NCBI GenBank assembly: GCA_035610365.1
Contig: CM069432.1
Coordinates: 226,570,532 to 226,634,531 of the forward strand
Length of the DNA stretch: 64,000 bases
From: Aquatica leii
Taxonomy: Eukaryota > Arthropoda > Insecta > Coleoptera > Lampyridae
Direction of reading: 5' to 3'
Shown piece by piece: positions 49,454-60,908 of the stretch. A program made the translations under genes and the position numbers. The notes under the pieces are model-generated. The model did no database searches. It was not told the origin of the DNA and saw only the letters and a list, made by a program, of their open reading frames with translations. The first letter of the stretch is position 1, and every line of letters starts with the position of its first letter.

Positions 49454-50129
49454 TTCCTCATCACTCCATCTCCACTCCTCTCTTTTTCTTTTCCCCCTCC
49501 TTTTCTTAATATCATTATCTTTGTTTTCTCCGTGTTTACTTCCAATTCTTTTTTTTTCATATATTTTTCTAGCGTTTTCATCATCTCTTTCATTTCCTTT
49601 TCCTCCTTAGCCACCAGCACTATGTCATCCGCATACGCCAACGACCATACCTTAGCTTTCCCTACCACTATCCCTCCCTATTTTGTTTATTATTTCCGTC
49701 ATCCTTTTTGCTACATTTTCTCCCCCGTATATCCACTCTTCTCCTTGTATCCCATCTTCTCCTGTCGCCTTTCCTTTTTTTATATTCTTTATCGCCTGTA
49801 TTACTTCTTCCTCCCTTATTCTATCCCTATCTCTTTCTTCTTGTCTTACTACCGCGTCTTTCCTTTTTCTTTTTCCTGCTTTTGTTCTTCCCCTCCCAAC
49901 AGGTTCCGAAAATATATCTCCCATTCTTTAATTTTTATCCCCTTTGTCGTCATGTTTTTTTCCTCTGCTTCTTTAGGTACTTCCATACATCTTCTTCCGT
50001 TTTTATTCCTTTAATCTGCTCCTCTTGTTTCTTTTTGTTTTCTTCCTTCTTTCTATCGCATGTTTTTTTATATATTTTTACTGCTTCTTTGTATTCTTCT
50101 TTTTCTTTCTTCCCTTTTTTTCCACTGTC

Positions 50130-50633
50130 TTAATGCTCTTCTTGCCTTTTTCTTTGCTTCCTTGCATTCCTTATCCCACCATTTCTTCCATCCAGTTTTC
50201 TCCCCTTCCATTTTCTAAATCTGACTCTCTCTGTTGCTTTCTCCATCATCTCTCTCATTTCCTCTACACTTTCTTGTACTTCCTTCCCTATCCATCCCGT
50301 TTCCCTTATTCTCTCTTTATATCTTTTTATACTCTCTTCTGTCCACTTTTTTTTAGTTATGTACTTCTCCTCTTCCTCTCTCTCTTCTCTTTCCCTTCCT
50401 TCCATTGTCAATTCCAGTGGTTGATGGTCTGACTCTACTCTTTCTCCCACCTTAAATGTCTTTACCTTTTCTACGGCCTCTTCATTTGTCATTACAAAAT
50501 CTATTATTGATTCTCCCCTTCCTCCTATGTACGTATATTCCCCCTTTCTATCATCTTCTCTGTTCCCGTTCATTATTTCCCACCCTTTTTCGTTGCACAA
50601 TTCCAGCAGTTCCTCTCCCTCTTTATTTATCAC
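50130..50633 (-). pseudogene. LINE endonuclease C-terminal part
   Basis: The 167-codon frame holds ELLELCNEKGWEIMNG, YTYIGGRGESIIDFVMTN and VESDHQPLELTM, the last three conserved blocks of an apurinic-type LINE endonuclease including the catalytic S-D-H. A basic linker toward the RT follows. The N-terminal endonuclease blocks lie upstream in another frame. Confidence 0.78.
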
Positions 50634-52089
50634 CTTGTCCTTTGTTTGTCTCTTTCCCGTCCCTTTTTCTTTCTTGTATTCCCCCTCTTCCCCTATTCTT
50701 GCGTTGAAGTCCCTCCTACTATTATCAATCCCTCTTCCCTCTCTTCTATCATCTCTTCTAAGTTTTTCCTTGTCTCTTTCATTCTACTGCTATAAACCGT
50801 CACCACTTTTATTTTTGTTTTTCCCCACTGCATGTTCCTTTCTTGCAACTCCTCTTCTCTGTTGCACTTTCTCCTTCTTTTCCTGGTTTAACCATTTTTT
50901 CTTATTCCCGTTATTATACCCCCTTTGCTCTCCTTTTTCTTTTCTCTTTCTGCATGTTGCACCACCCACTCAAATTCCTCTGGCAACTCTTTTTCCCACC
51001 ACTCCCATTCTTTTTTTTTCCATCTATGTTTCCTGTAATCCCACTACATCCTGTTCCTTGATGTACTTCCAGAAATCATGTTCCTTGTTTTTATTCCTGC
51101 TACGTTCCAAAACAATACTCTCAGCTCACTCATCTCCCCCGTGCTTCTTTCTTACTTTCTTTTTTCTCCCTTCTTTTTCTTTTCCATTTCCATCTTTCAT
51201 TATTCCTTTTCTTTGCCGTTTCGTCAACTTTCCCTCCTTTACCACCCCCTTTGCCCTTTAGTTTTTTGCCTTTTGGTTCCCCACTTTATCTTCTCTTTCT
51301 CTGCACAGTCCCCTATCCTTGTCGTTCCATATGTATCTGTCTCCGTCTATCTCCATCTTTCTGTACCCTACCCATACTCTTTTTCCTTCCGCTCTTCTTT
51401 CCATCGCTATGTTCATTATTTCTCTTTGCACTCTTCTTTCCTCCCATGTTAAATCGTGATTTATATATATTCTTGTATTCTTTAATTTCTTCTTCTCCTA
51501 CATTACCTTCTGTTTTTCCTCCCATCCTCCGATTTCCGCCACCACCATCTCATTTTTCTTCTCTTTGTTTATTACTGTCACTTTTTTCACGTCTACTTTT
51601 ACATTTAATTTTTCTTTCAGCATCACTGCTAAATCTTTTGTGGTTTTTCACTTCTCCACCCCTTTATCACGATATTATTTTTCTTTTCCATCTTTCCTCG
51701 TTTTCTGCTTTTTTCTCCAGTTTTTCTATTTCTCCCACTTCTTTTCTCTTTCTCCCATTTCTTTTTTCATTTCTTTGATTTCTTGTCTTATTCCTTGCAT
51801 ATTTTCTTCCATCTGTTTCATCATTTCTCTCATTAATTCTTTTAACTCCTCCATTTCTTTCCTTCCTCTTTCTGTTCTGAGGTTTTTCCTTCGTTCTCCT
51901 CCGATATCTTTTTAACGTCTGGTGATCTTATTGTTTTCTTTCCTCTTTCAAATATTTGTTGCCTTTCTCTTTCCTCTTCCTCTCTCTCTTTTATTCATCC
52001 CTTTCCCCTTTTTGTTATTACTTATTATTTATTATTTATTTTTTTTTCAAATTTACTTATTTATTTAATTTTTTTTTCTTTATTAATAT

Positions 52090-54055
52090 TTTTTAAATTT
52101 ATTGTTACTATGATTCTTCTAATTGTATTTAATTAACGCCCACCACAAATATTCGAAAAAGTATATAAATGAAAGTTAGTATTTCCCTGTTATCACAAGC
52201 GCGCGCTTGACCTTTAATCTAGTCCGCGATACCCGCTCGCCTTCGCATACGTTATCTGAGCCACCTTCACATTCCTCAACACGCACACGTAAAATTAATT
52301 GCTGTAAATCACCTTAAATTACACCAAACTCCGTACTACTATTAAACTATTAAACACGTCCTCACTCAATCACCTTCAAAACACAACCCAATTTATTTTA
52401 TTTGTGCTGTGAGTTTGTCCAATTGATGTTACCAATTGGGTCTCTTATCTGTAACAAAAATATGTTGTAATGAGCTACCGTTGGCTACCGTGTAAATAAT
52501 TAACAATGAAAGGATCGCCAAGAAAATTTCTATCTTTAGTTAATTATCACCAAGAGTAACTATCTTTACTTAAATCAAGGTAATTATGCCGCCCTATTTT
52601 AATTGCTGATTAGTCGCGAAATTGTGATAGACGTTACGGTTACGTCAATTGGAGGAACGGATCGTGCTAGAAGTAAAGTGTGTTTACGTTAAAAGACAAT
52701 TAGCAAGGATACGAATTTTTAAATATTGTTACTGTTCATTTGGTAAATAGATGCGAAAGTATTATTTTTTGTGCGTACTTTTGTCAATGGTTATTAAAGC
52801 CACGTCGTATATCACTTTTGTAGTAACGCGTTAAATTAGTATAATTAGTATTAATTGCAGCAGTTGTTGTTTAATGGTATTTATTTCCATTGACGTTTGC
52901 AAAAAAATAAGTGAATTTTTAACGGTAGCGGCAATCTACATGGTGTTACGAAACTAATTTTAATAATCACAAATCGAGGTTCTACTAGAGGATTAAAATG
53001 ACGATGTTAAAAATAAATTACGTGACTGAGTTATTATTTACAGAAAACACGTTTAGAAACAAGTTCAACTTGTATAGATGTCGAACGTTGTAAGCCGTCG
53101 ACGGATGCAGAAGGGTGTGGCTTACAACCTCAACTAACTGCAGATAAAGAATTGCACGTTCTAAATATAATGTAATAACTATAATATATACAATGTAAAT
53201 TACCGCAACTAATTAATAACTTGATGTACAACATAAACTAAACAATGTAATTAAACAAAATAATAAATTTTCTTGGGTTAGGTTTTAATTCATTCCGCTC
53301 GGAGATTCTGCCGCGTCGTTTTCGGAATCCTACAATGTGATTGGTTCTATGTTTAAAGTGAGTGTTTTCAGGTTATTAAATCAGCAATTAGTAGCATACA
53401 TATTTGAGGGTTGTCCAGGAATAACTGACGGTAAGTATAAATAAAATAAATTTCTGGAAGTTGACCTTTGACAGACGTTTTTAGTTTTTAACAGAAAACG
53501 GTTAGCGATAAAGAGACAGTGTTTTCGGGAATTGATAGTCGAGTTCACAAACTCGAACTTTTGATTAAGTCGATGAAAGTTGATTGGAAAATGTAATTAC
53601 ATGACGTAATTAACGTTGGCGCCAAGGTCGTGCGTTTTAATACGAAATACGTTGTTTGATGGCAAGATGATTGATTAAATCAATACAACAATTAAGTTTG
53701 CAAACCCAGTGATTGATTTATTAGAATATATTTACACGTTCATGTTTATTTGAGGGTGCGTATAACGACTGTACTGCCCTCAGAGTCGTTAAGTAGTTTT
53801 TTTATTTCGCGACGGTTATAGCCTTATATCCGTACTGTAAACGATACGGAAAGAGACTCTCTTTCCGTACTGCTGTAGTGATTAAATAAATTTAAGTTTG
53901 CAATACTGTAAACCCTATCTGACTGTAAACCATAACCTAACTAAATATATTACAGCTGTATTTTCTGATTAATGAAAGTTATTTTGATTTAAATTACAGT
54001 TAATTTTGATATTTAAAGGTTAGTTTATAAAGTAGAACAAAATTAACGAACTTTT
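52090..54055. other. Non-coding; several inverted repeats
   Basis: 52190-52300 is a G+C-richer patch (GCGCGCTTGACC...). An inverted pair GTTGTAAGCC/GGCTTACAAC lies at about 53087-53130. TACGGAAAGAG-ACT-CTCTTTCCGTA is a perfect 11-bp hairpin at 53845-53869. No coding frame is recognised. Confidence 0.4.
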
Positions 54056-54064
54056 TTAATAAAC

Positions 54065-55337
54065 TCATGCATTATTATCAATTGTACAGTTATTATAAAT
54101 TTTGATTGTAACAGTACAATTATCACCAATAGAAATAGGTAAGCCAGGAAGTGTTTTGATAGTTTTTGTGCTTTCTGATTCAGATTGTAACTCTACAACA
54201 TTAAGTGTTTCTTTTGCTTCAGTACTACCAATGCTACTACTATTCCCACTTTCACAATCGGTTGAAGTTGAAGGCTTGACAACCGTAGATGTTGCGAAAT
54301 GATGTGAAAGCTTTTGTGCAACTTCGAACTTCTTCGTTATTGTAGCATCGATATAGCCCTCAGCAACTGCTGACGATTTCCAGCCTCCATGTTTTTTTTA
54401 TTGTTATTAAATCTCCACCACGGTTTGCTAATTCGGAGACTGAGCTACGTCGAAAACAGTGACCTGTATAATCCTCGGGATTTGATAAATTCAAAAATGT
54501 AGCAATGCTTTTTGGCATTTTTCCTATTTTATTAATTCCTATTGGTAAAATGCTACATTTTCCTTCCCGATATGTAAGAAAATACCGATCGTGTGGTGTA
54601 TGTGCAGGTCGAAGCTGATAATATTTTTTTATTAAATTTATCCAAGTAAGTTCAGTTATGACGAATACTCGTGGGACATTATTTTTAGTTTTAGGAATAG
54701 ATACTATGATTGAATCCATCTTAAACTCAATGTCCTTAATACTTAACAACATTAGCTCTTCACGTCTGCAAGCACCTGAGTATCCTATAATTAAGGCATT
54801 CTAAAAAGTAAAAACATGTTGTACATATCAATGAAGTTAAACCAGTTTTTATTAAATTTTAGGTACTTAAACTGTCACTAATAAAGCGTACTGCATAAAC
54901 TGTGTACTTTAATACATGTATGTACTTACTTTCATTGCAAGATAACGATCATCATTGGCTTCAACAAGAAACTTTTCAATATGTTTGAATTCCAGAACTT
55001 TAGATTTTTTAGGCACATAATTTTTAAAAATTCTTTTCAAAAAAACAGTCACTTTTAGAAATTTAGAAATGTCAATATTTTTGTTTATGTTAAGACACGT
55101 TTTCAACATCGAATAATTGGACCACATAGTTGAAGACTTTTTCAAATGCGTCATATTTTGAAAATACGCAAATACCACATTTTCTGTAATTGAATTTACA
55201 TTGTTTTGATCGCACCAAGTTGTAAAGTTTTTATATTCTTTTTCATATTTTGCACGGGATTTCGTTGGCATCAAGTTATCTAAAGCTTTATTAGCTAGTT
55301 CTTTTACGTCAGGCGGAGTACAACTTAGAGATTCCAT
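54065..55337 (-). CDS. Crypton-type tyrosine recombinase, two exons, one frameshift
   Basis: Exon 1, 55337-54930 (136 codons from the ATG, MESLSCTPPDVKELANKAL), is an N-terminal SAM-like core-binding domain and ends in MK|GTAAGT. Exon 2 starts at 54800 after TTTTTAG and opens with NALIIGYSGACRREELMLL (box I Arg), then KNNVPRVFVI, then GHCFRRSSVSELANRGGD (H-x-x-R), then HGGWK and AEGYIDA (nucleophile Tyr). A Ser/Thr-rich tail follows, to the stop at 54065. All catalytic residues R, H-x-x-R, H/W and Y are present. Between GGD and HGGW the frame shifts by one base in a run of eight A (54392-54399); read literally the protein stops at 54360. About 380 residues in total, a normal Crypton size. Either a very young copy or an assembly homopolymer error. 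Crypton elements integrate circular DNA through this recombinase. Confidence 0.8.
54801..54929 (-). other. Crypton intron
   Basis: GTAAGT at 54929-54924 and TTTTTAG at 54807-54801 bracket a 129-bp phase-0 intron. The relic at 25.4-26.2 kb has an intron after the equivalent Lys, so the intron predates the split of the two copies. Confidence 0.75.
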
Positions 55338-55497
55338 TTTTACTTTATGATTTATACTTTACTTTTTATTAAATTCAGAAATAATTAAAAATTTCAAATT
55401 TGAATTGTCAAATGCCACAATTACCAACATAATTTAAAAAAAACCACAAACAATTAAGATCTTTATTTATTAAAAATTTTAGAGTAAATGCAGGCGA

Positions 55498-55645
55498 AAT
55501 AGAAAAAATAGTATGAAAAACACATGTCACAACTTCTTTTTGCCGCACTCGACCATTTGCCTCCTTTCAGTCGGTCTGCAAACCTGGTCTTCGTGCGACA
55601 AAAAGTCTCATTGTGACATTTGTTTTTCAATATACTATTGTACAG
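55498..55645. repeat. Long hairpin upstream of the Crypton
   Basis: The left arm (AATAGTATGAAAAACACATG...TCACAACTTCTTTTTGCCGCAC) is answered by the right arm (GTGCGACAAAAAGTCTCATTGTGAC...TTTTTCAATATACTATT) over about 55 bp each, with a G+C-rich apex. The outer words match those of the hairpins at 23.2-25.4 kb. It sits about 160-310 bp upstream of the recombinase ATG. Confidence 0.75.
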
Positions 55646-55649
55646 TTTT

Positions 55650-56735
55650 TTAATGCTACATTGAGTCTATTATACAACTCTTCATAAAACGTTTAGTCAG
55701 TTTTGAACGCCTCCAAACAAACTCTAGGAAAGTTATATTTTCTTGCACACAGATAATAACAAAGGTATAATGTACCAATTAAACAAAATCACTGACACGA
55801 GATGAAACGGCAAAGAATGAATGAATAATTTAATTTTGAGCTAAGCGTAGTTTTTCGGTGAGAAAATTAAAATGGATGGCCAAATCGGTTCTTGCTATGG
55901 TATGAAATAAATTGTTCAATGAAAATCGCAAACAGGTCGGTTTGAAATCGCAAAACCAAATTGTTACGGGTAATCAGTAAGGATATTTAAGCACGGTTAA
56001 GATATTGCTTTCGTTTCAGGATAAGGTTAGGAATAACTAGATCTCGGAAACAAGTGGTATTTGAAGCGCTACAAGAATCTGTTTTACTTAACATTAAAAT
56101 TACCTTTTTTCATTATTTCTATTTTTAAAAACCTCTAAATGTGTTTATATTATAGTAACTTTTTTTTCTCAAAACCTTCCCATATATAGTTTGCTTGTAT
56201 TTTTATTTTTAACAATCATGCTACATGTTTTGACTTATGGTTATCTTCAGAAGTATACTATAATGTTATTAATTATTTTAAACAATTGAACCTTATAAAG
56301 TTTACTTACTAGAATAAAATCAAACTTTAATTACTAAATTTTAATATAAAATTAATATAGAAAATTATATAAACTGAAAAATAATAATAATTAAAGCAAT
56401 TATCAAAAAAACAATAAATAAACTGATTAAAATTTCTTAATCAAATTAAATATAAGAGCAATGAATGAATATGATCTAAATTATTGTTTTACTTTACTCA
56501 ACTGATCACGTTATTTCTTTTTTTCATCCACTTTCACACAAATTAACAGCTTTTAAGTTCTTTTAAATCTCTTACACCTGTTTCTAATCAATTAAAAATA
56601 TATTTTTTCTTCTATATATGTATATGCCCTTCTTCATTTCAATTTCAAAATATAATAAAACATTTTATATAAACATTTTTTTTTCTTCAAAAAATAATAT
56701 TAAACTTTATTAATTAATACTAAAGACAAAATTAA
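55650..56735. other. Non-coding, A+T-rich
   Basis: No feature recognised. Confidence 0.4.
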
Positions 56736-56741
56736 TATATT

Positions 56742-56840
56742 AGATAAATCCGGTATTTATAAATTTGAGTGTGGTGAGTGTAACGCATTCTATATAAAAC
56801 AAACAAAAATTCAAATTAGATTATCTTGTATTAAAAAAAT
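56742..56840 (+). mobile_element. Penelope-like GIY-YIG scrap
   Basis: The plus strand reads DKSGIYKFECGECNAFYIKQ and then TKIQIRL, the GIY...C-x-x-C...YIGQT-x-x-x-x-x-R pattern with Gly of YIGQT changed to Lys. About 30 codons before decay. Confidence 0.6.
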
Positions 56841-57121
56841 TATTTTTTTAAAATTATCATAATTTGCTAATCATATATGCAATTCTAATGAAATTTTTCA
56901 TATAAGCTTATAAATATTTAATTTTTTAGAAATAGAATTATTATTAAAAATTATATTTTAAATCGTAATTTATGTCTTTATCTAAATTAATTTTCCATTA
57001 TTATCATGTTGTAACTTAGGACATTTCTGTTTTTAGGCTAATTTTTTAAAACTGTTAAGCTTTAAATATTGAATTTAGTTAGTAAATTTTAAGTTTATTT
57101 TTATTTTATTGGGTTATTTGC

Positions 57122-57246
57122 GGCCGGGTATACCAACACGACTTAAACTTAAGCAATGCTTAAAAACAATGGTTGCTATGGTTTTAATAATTGTACCTAA
57201 GTTTTTAAGCTTTGCTCAAGTTTTAGTCGTGTTGGTGCAACCGGCC
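57122..57246. mobile_element. 125-bp palindromic MITE
   Basis: The ends GGCCGGGTATACCAACACGA and, reversed, GGCCGGTTGCACCAACACGA continue into CT(T/A)AAACTT(A/G)AGC. The whole element is nearly one inverted repeat around a short centre. No clear target duplication. The ACACGAC/GTCGTGT word is also found in the Harbinger-type MITE at 23.6 kb. Confidence 0.75.
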
Positions 57247-57300
57247 ATTAAAGTTCTTTGTTAAGGATAGAAAAACAAACACTTAAGGTATTCTATGAAG

Positions 57301-57342
57301 GTAACGTTTCATGCGACGATGTGCGCATTTCATCAGGCCTCT
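57301..57342 (-). ncRNA. Hammerhead-like motif
   Basis: The minus strand reads GGC-CTGATGA, stem II ATGCG/CGCAT (perfect, loop CACATCGT), then GAAACGTTACC. The CUGANGA core and GAAA are intact. Stem III is minimal and a short stem I (GAGG with CCUU) is possible. It lies about 0.9 kb downstream, in the same orientation, of the minus-strand PLE relic at 58214-58441. Confidence 0.6.
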
Positions 57343-57469
57343 AAAAATTTATTAAAAAGGTAATTTATAATATACAAAAACATATAATAATCATAACATT
57401 GCAGATCTTAATTACACTTACGTGAAATCGTAAGTGTGTTAAGTTTTAAAGTTTATGTTGTAATAGCGA

Positions 57470-58120
57470 AGGCTTCCACGGCCAGGGTCTATACTAAGAT
57501 AAGACGTCTTCAGGGTTTGGACAGTGTCATTGTTGTAACCGAAGTTGCCAACACTTACATCTCAAGGTGTATACCAAATTCCTTCTTCATGTGGTTTAGT
57601 TTACATCAAAACATGATCTTTGTATAAGGAAAAAGCATATTTTTAAGTCTGCGGTCGCTGAACATCATTTCACTACAGGTCACAAGATAGATTTTAATGA
57701 CGTTTCAGTGATTGCCAAATCTCCATTCTTTTTTAACATGAAATTTCGAGAGAGCATAGAAATCATCAAACACCCTAATCACTTCAATCGTGATCATGGT
57801 TTTGAGCTATCCCTTCTTTGGTTTCCGGTCATTAGTCCTTTATCGAAAACACGCCCCCTTCAACCGTAACCCAATCAGAGTCAAGCTTAACCATCCGTGA
57901 CTTCTTATTTATATACGGAGACTATTTCTTTTTAAGTCACTTCTATGGAGTTTAGGATCTGGCTTTGATCACAAGTTGATTACCTAATTCTGTAGTGGTT
58001 CTTTGTTAGATTTTCGTTTGCTCTCACGCCCCTTACGAAAGTGGGCGAAACGTTGGCAACTTTGGTTACAACAATGACACGGTCCAAACCCGGAAGACGT
58101 TCTTATCTTAGTAAAGTTTA
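57470..58120 (+). mobile_element. Penelope-like fragment between inverted repeats
   Basis: 57644-57867 reads KSAVAEHHFTTGHKIDFNDV, then ESIEIIKHPNHFNRDHGFEL and LLWFPVI, the C-terminal half of a PLE GIY-YIG endonuclease. The flanks are inverted copies of each other: GACGTCTTCAGGGTTTGGAC...GTTGCCAAC near 57503-57560, and its complement near 58050-58120. At 58028-58051, GCCC/GGGC stem plus GAAAC follows, but the CUGANGA box is replaced by TCTCAC, so this is a hammerhead remnant. Confidence 0.65.
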
Positions 58121-58213
58121 TGTTATTCATATGTCGTTTAATATGTATCATTTCTAAAATTATTATTTTGTTACTACATCTAAAATCGTAGGATTGTTGG
58201 AATCAAAAGTATG

Positions 58214-58441
58214 TCATGGGTTTATATGATGCAAAGCTAATGCAGTATCGGCTTTATTTTTCTTACAGTCGTACTTATGGTTTTTAATCCGGTTGTTAAG
58301 TATTTGTTTGGTTTGACCGATGTAACATACTTTGCATTCATTGCAGTCGATTTTATACAGAACGTCGTGTTTTTCTATAATGTTAGTTTTGTCTTTAATT
58401 TTACTGTATAGTATGTTGGAGATAGTGTTTGTGTTGTACAT
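58214..58441 (-). mobile_element. Penelope-like GIY-YIG relic
   Basis: The minus frame reads YKIDCNECKVCYIGQTKQIL, then NNRIKNHKYD, then ADTALALHH. The core residues of the PLE endonuclease (GIY-like YKI, CxxC, YIGQT, R, H) are visible. The continuation is frameshifted below 58214. The rest of the element is missing or replaced by the nested plus-strand PLE fragment. Confidence 0.68.
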
Positions 58442-58449
58442 TGTTATTT

Positions 58450-60900
58450 TAATGCTAGTTGTTTTTAAAATCGGGATTGGGAATGTTTATATTTTTAGTG
58501 TAGAGAGTGTTGGTATTAGAGTACGTGTTAGGGTTAGTAATAAGTGGGTTAGATGGTGTTGGGTAGTTGTTAGTTGTGTTAAGATAAAGATGTAAGTAGA
58601 ATTTTATAACTTTCACTCATATACAATACAGGCAGATAACACCGCGTTTAGCAATAAGTTATTTAAAAAACCAATATCAGATCTGAAAATCAATATTACG
58701 TATTGGCACGTACATAACCACAGAAAAACTATTGTTATTGGTAAAGCAGTTCATTACTCAAAATAAAAAAAGTAAAACTATTGTTGTTTAATAAAGCTAT
58801 TAACAGAGAAAATATTTACGCAATAGAAAACAAAATGTAGCTAAAAAAATACCATCATAGTTTTTTTTAACACAGGTATTCTATATTGAAAAAGAATTTA
58901 CAATTTTTATTGCTATAATGTTTTGTTTATTATTTACAACTAAAGAAATTATGAGACCAATTAAATTATCAATAAAAGAAAGCAATAAGGTTATATAAAT
59001 TCATTTTTTGTACAGTAGTTTCATATTGTTCATTATTATTAAATCGTACAATCGTATCTAATGGGTTTCTTAGTAAAAATTAATAACTAACCAATAATTA
59101 TTACCTATGCATGCACATATTGTAATTCATAAAAAAAAATTCAGATGCAGTTAAAAAGTTGCAACCAGCGGCCAAGGAATTTGCAGTTATTAATTTCATT
59201 AAAAAATGAGTTCGCACAGCATCCGACCGAATACGTTCAAAAAAAGAGATTCTCATTAATAAAAATTACATGTATAAGTATACAATATAATCAATTAAAA
59301 TTAGTAATTACTATTTTATGTTATATTAGTTGTATTAACATTAATTATTTATTAAACAACATTTATTAATATATCATAACACTTCAAGGCCTTCATAAAT
59401 GATTGGACCCCACGTGACACATATGTTAGGCAACCAACATTGCTTGGATTGGTATAACGTAAAAAAATTACTAAATAAAAAATTTGATTTGTAACCTCTA
59501 AATTAAAGTTAAGTAATTAATTAAAAACGGTAACACATTAATAACAATACCTGTTTATTTGAAATAAAAATAGGTAATAACGTTTATTTAAAATTTATAA
59601 CCGATGTTCAATATGTTGTTCTTTAGCTGCAATACATGTGTTAATTCTTCTCTTTAAATTTTGGAAAACATTGATAAACCATAACCTTGTACGAAGTCAT
59701 CGAAAGCTTATTTTTTAGTGCTTTGTGGCAAGTTTCTACTGCTTATCTTAAAAATTAAATGCTAATTACTTACAAATTGAATTAAAGTGACTTTATACTT
59801 GTTGCCCACAAATAATTTTGCCACCGTTTTATTAGACTTTGTTTCATGCGATTGCAAAGTACAGAAGGCCTTCCTGTTTTCCTTTGCAAATGCAATTCTC
59901 ATGTAAAAATCTATTAAATAAAACTTGTTTACGTCGTCAGAAAGCATCGTAAGTAAAGTTTCCTTCTAGAAAATATTCGTTGAATTTATCGATGCAACTT
60001 TGAAGAGAATACGACCAAGTTCCATCAGGATTGCGAGTATCACTTCTCAGTTTAAAAATGCGTCATTACAATGACGGTGACTTGTTCAATCATAAACATC
60101 GTAAAATATTACTATTTTAGAATGTAAAAAATAGAGAATAAGGAAAACAACGCAAAATAATCCCCGATGTCAACAAAAACTCAAACGAGAATGTCAAAAA
60201 ATTTTACTAAACAGTAACACCTGTAGTAACACAACCAACCTAAAACAATGTTGATGCTCAACTCATAGATCACGTGGTAAATGGGTTTTAATGAAGGTCC
60301 TGTGTTTAGTTACTATAATGTAACCAATATCATTACAAGAAGTAACTATTACATTACGATTTGCATACAAAACGTTAATCATTTTTTCACTATTTTGTAG
60401 CGTTTTCTTAACAATTTTTTGCCTTTATGGTTATATTTGGTACTATAGAGTTAACTTCTTTTTGGTTACTATAATGGTACCATACCAATTATAAAGTAAC
60501 ATAAGGATCACTTAATAGTAACTAGTACGTGTTTACAATTTTAGTGACATTCTGTAGGTACTATTTGGTGACTTAATGCAAACTTTTCACTTACATTTCT
60601 GTAGGATATTACTTCTTCTATAATAATATCCGTTTCAAAATAAACGATACCATATTTGTAATGTTTAATAACATTGTTAAATGTAATTAAACAATAAATC
60701 AAATTATAACATTAAATTTTATTTAATATAAGTTTATAAACATTGTTACAATTAATTTAGTTTATAGTTTTGTTCACAGATTTTTAATAAAGTTCTGATT
60801 ATTAACCAATAATTTGTTATTATATAACATTTAATACATTTGCATAATTATATCACTATAGAATTTATATTGAATTTGAGCTATTTTTTCTTATTATTTT
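58450..60900. other. Non-coding; short unrecognised frame
   Basis: A minus frame at about 60060-59945 reads LRSDTRNPDGTWSYSLQSCI and is protein-like but ends quickly. I cannot assign it. The remainder is A+T-rich. The part beside 60900 may hold 3' UTR of peptide 5. Confidence 0.3.
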
Positions 60901-60908
60901 AGAAAATG

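Larger units (their letters stand above)
48424..52080 (-). mobile_element. AG-rich non-LTR retrotransposon (LINE), internally deleted
   Basis: The minus-strand order is as follows. A coiled-coil ORF1-like piece (MEELKELMREMMKQMEENMQ, about 51855-51730). An AP-endonuclease with SIIDFVMTN and SDHQPL (50520-50420), preceded at about 50710 by VGG then DFNARIG across a one-base shift. An RT N-terminus with KKGKATGEDGIQGEEW (about 49790-49740). The RT palm LAYADDIVLV (49645-49615). A connection region with FTYLGYT (49440). A C-terminal zinc knuckle CRLCGEETEDLNHMRKRC (about 48690-48637). The central RT (fingers and GxxQGCxLSP region) is missing between about 49690 and 49665. The coding strand is strikingly purine-rich. 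Several frameshifts. Clade is Jockey/I-like by gross order only. Confidence 0.85.

Noticed and set aside
48457..51915. Many long plus-strand ORFs rich in Ser, Phe, Leu and Pro
   Set aside because: They are shadows created by the purine-rich minus-strand LINE, whose domains (endonuclease, YADD, zinc knuckle) read correctly on the other strand.
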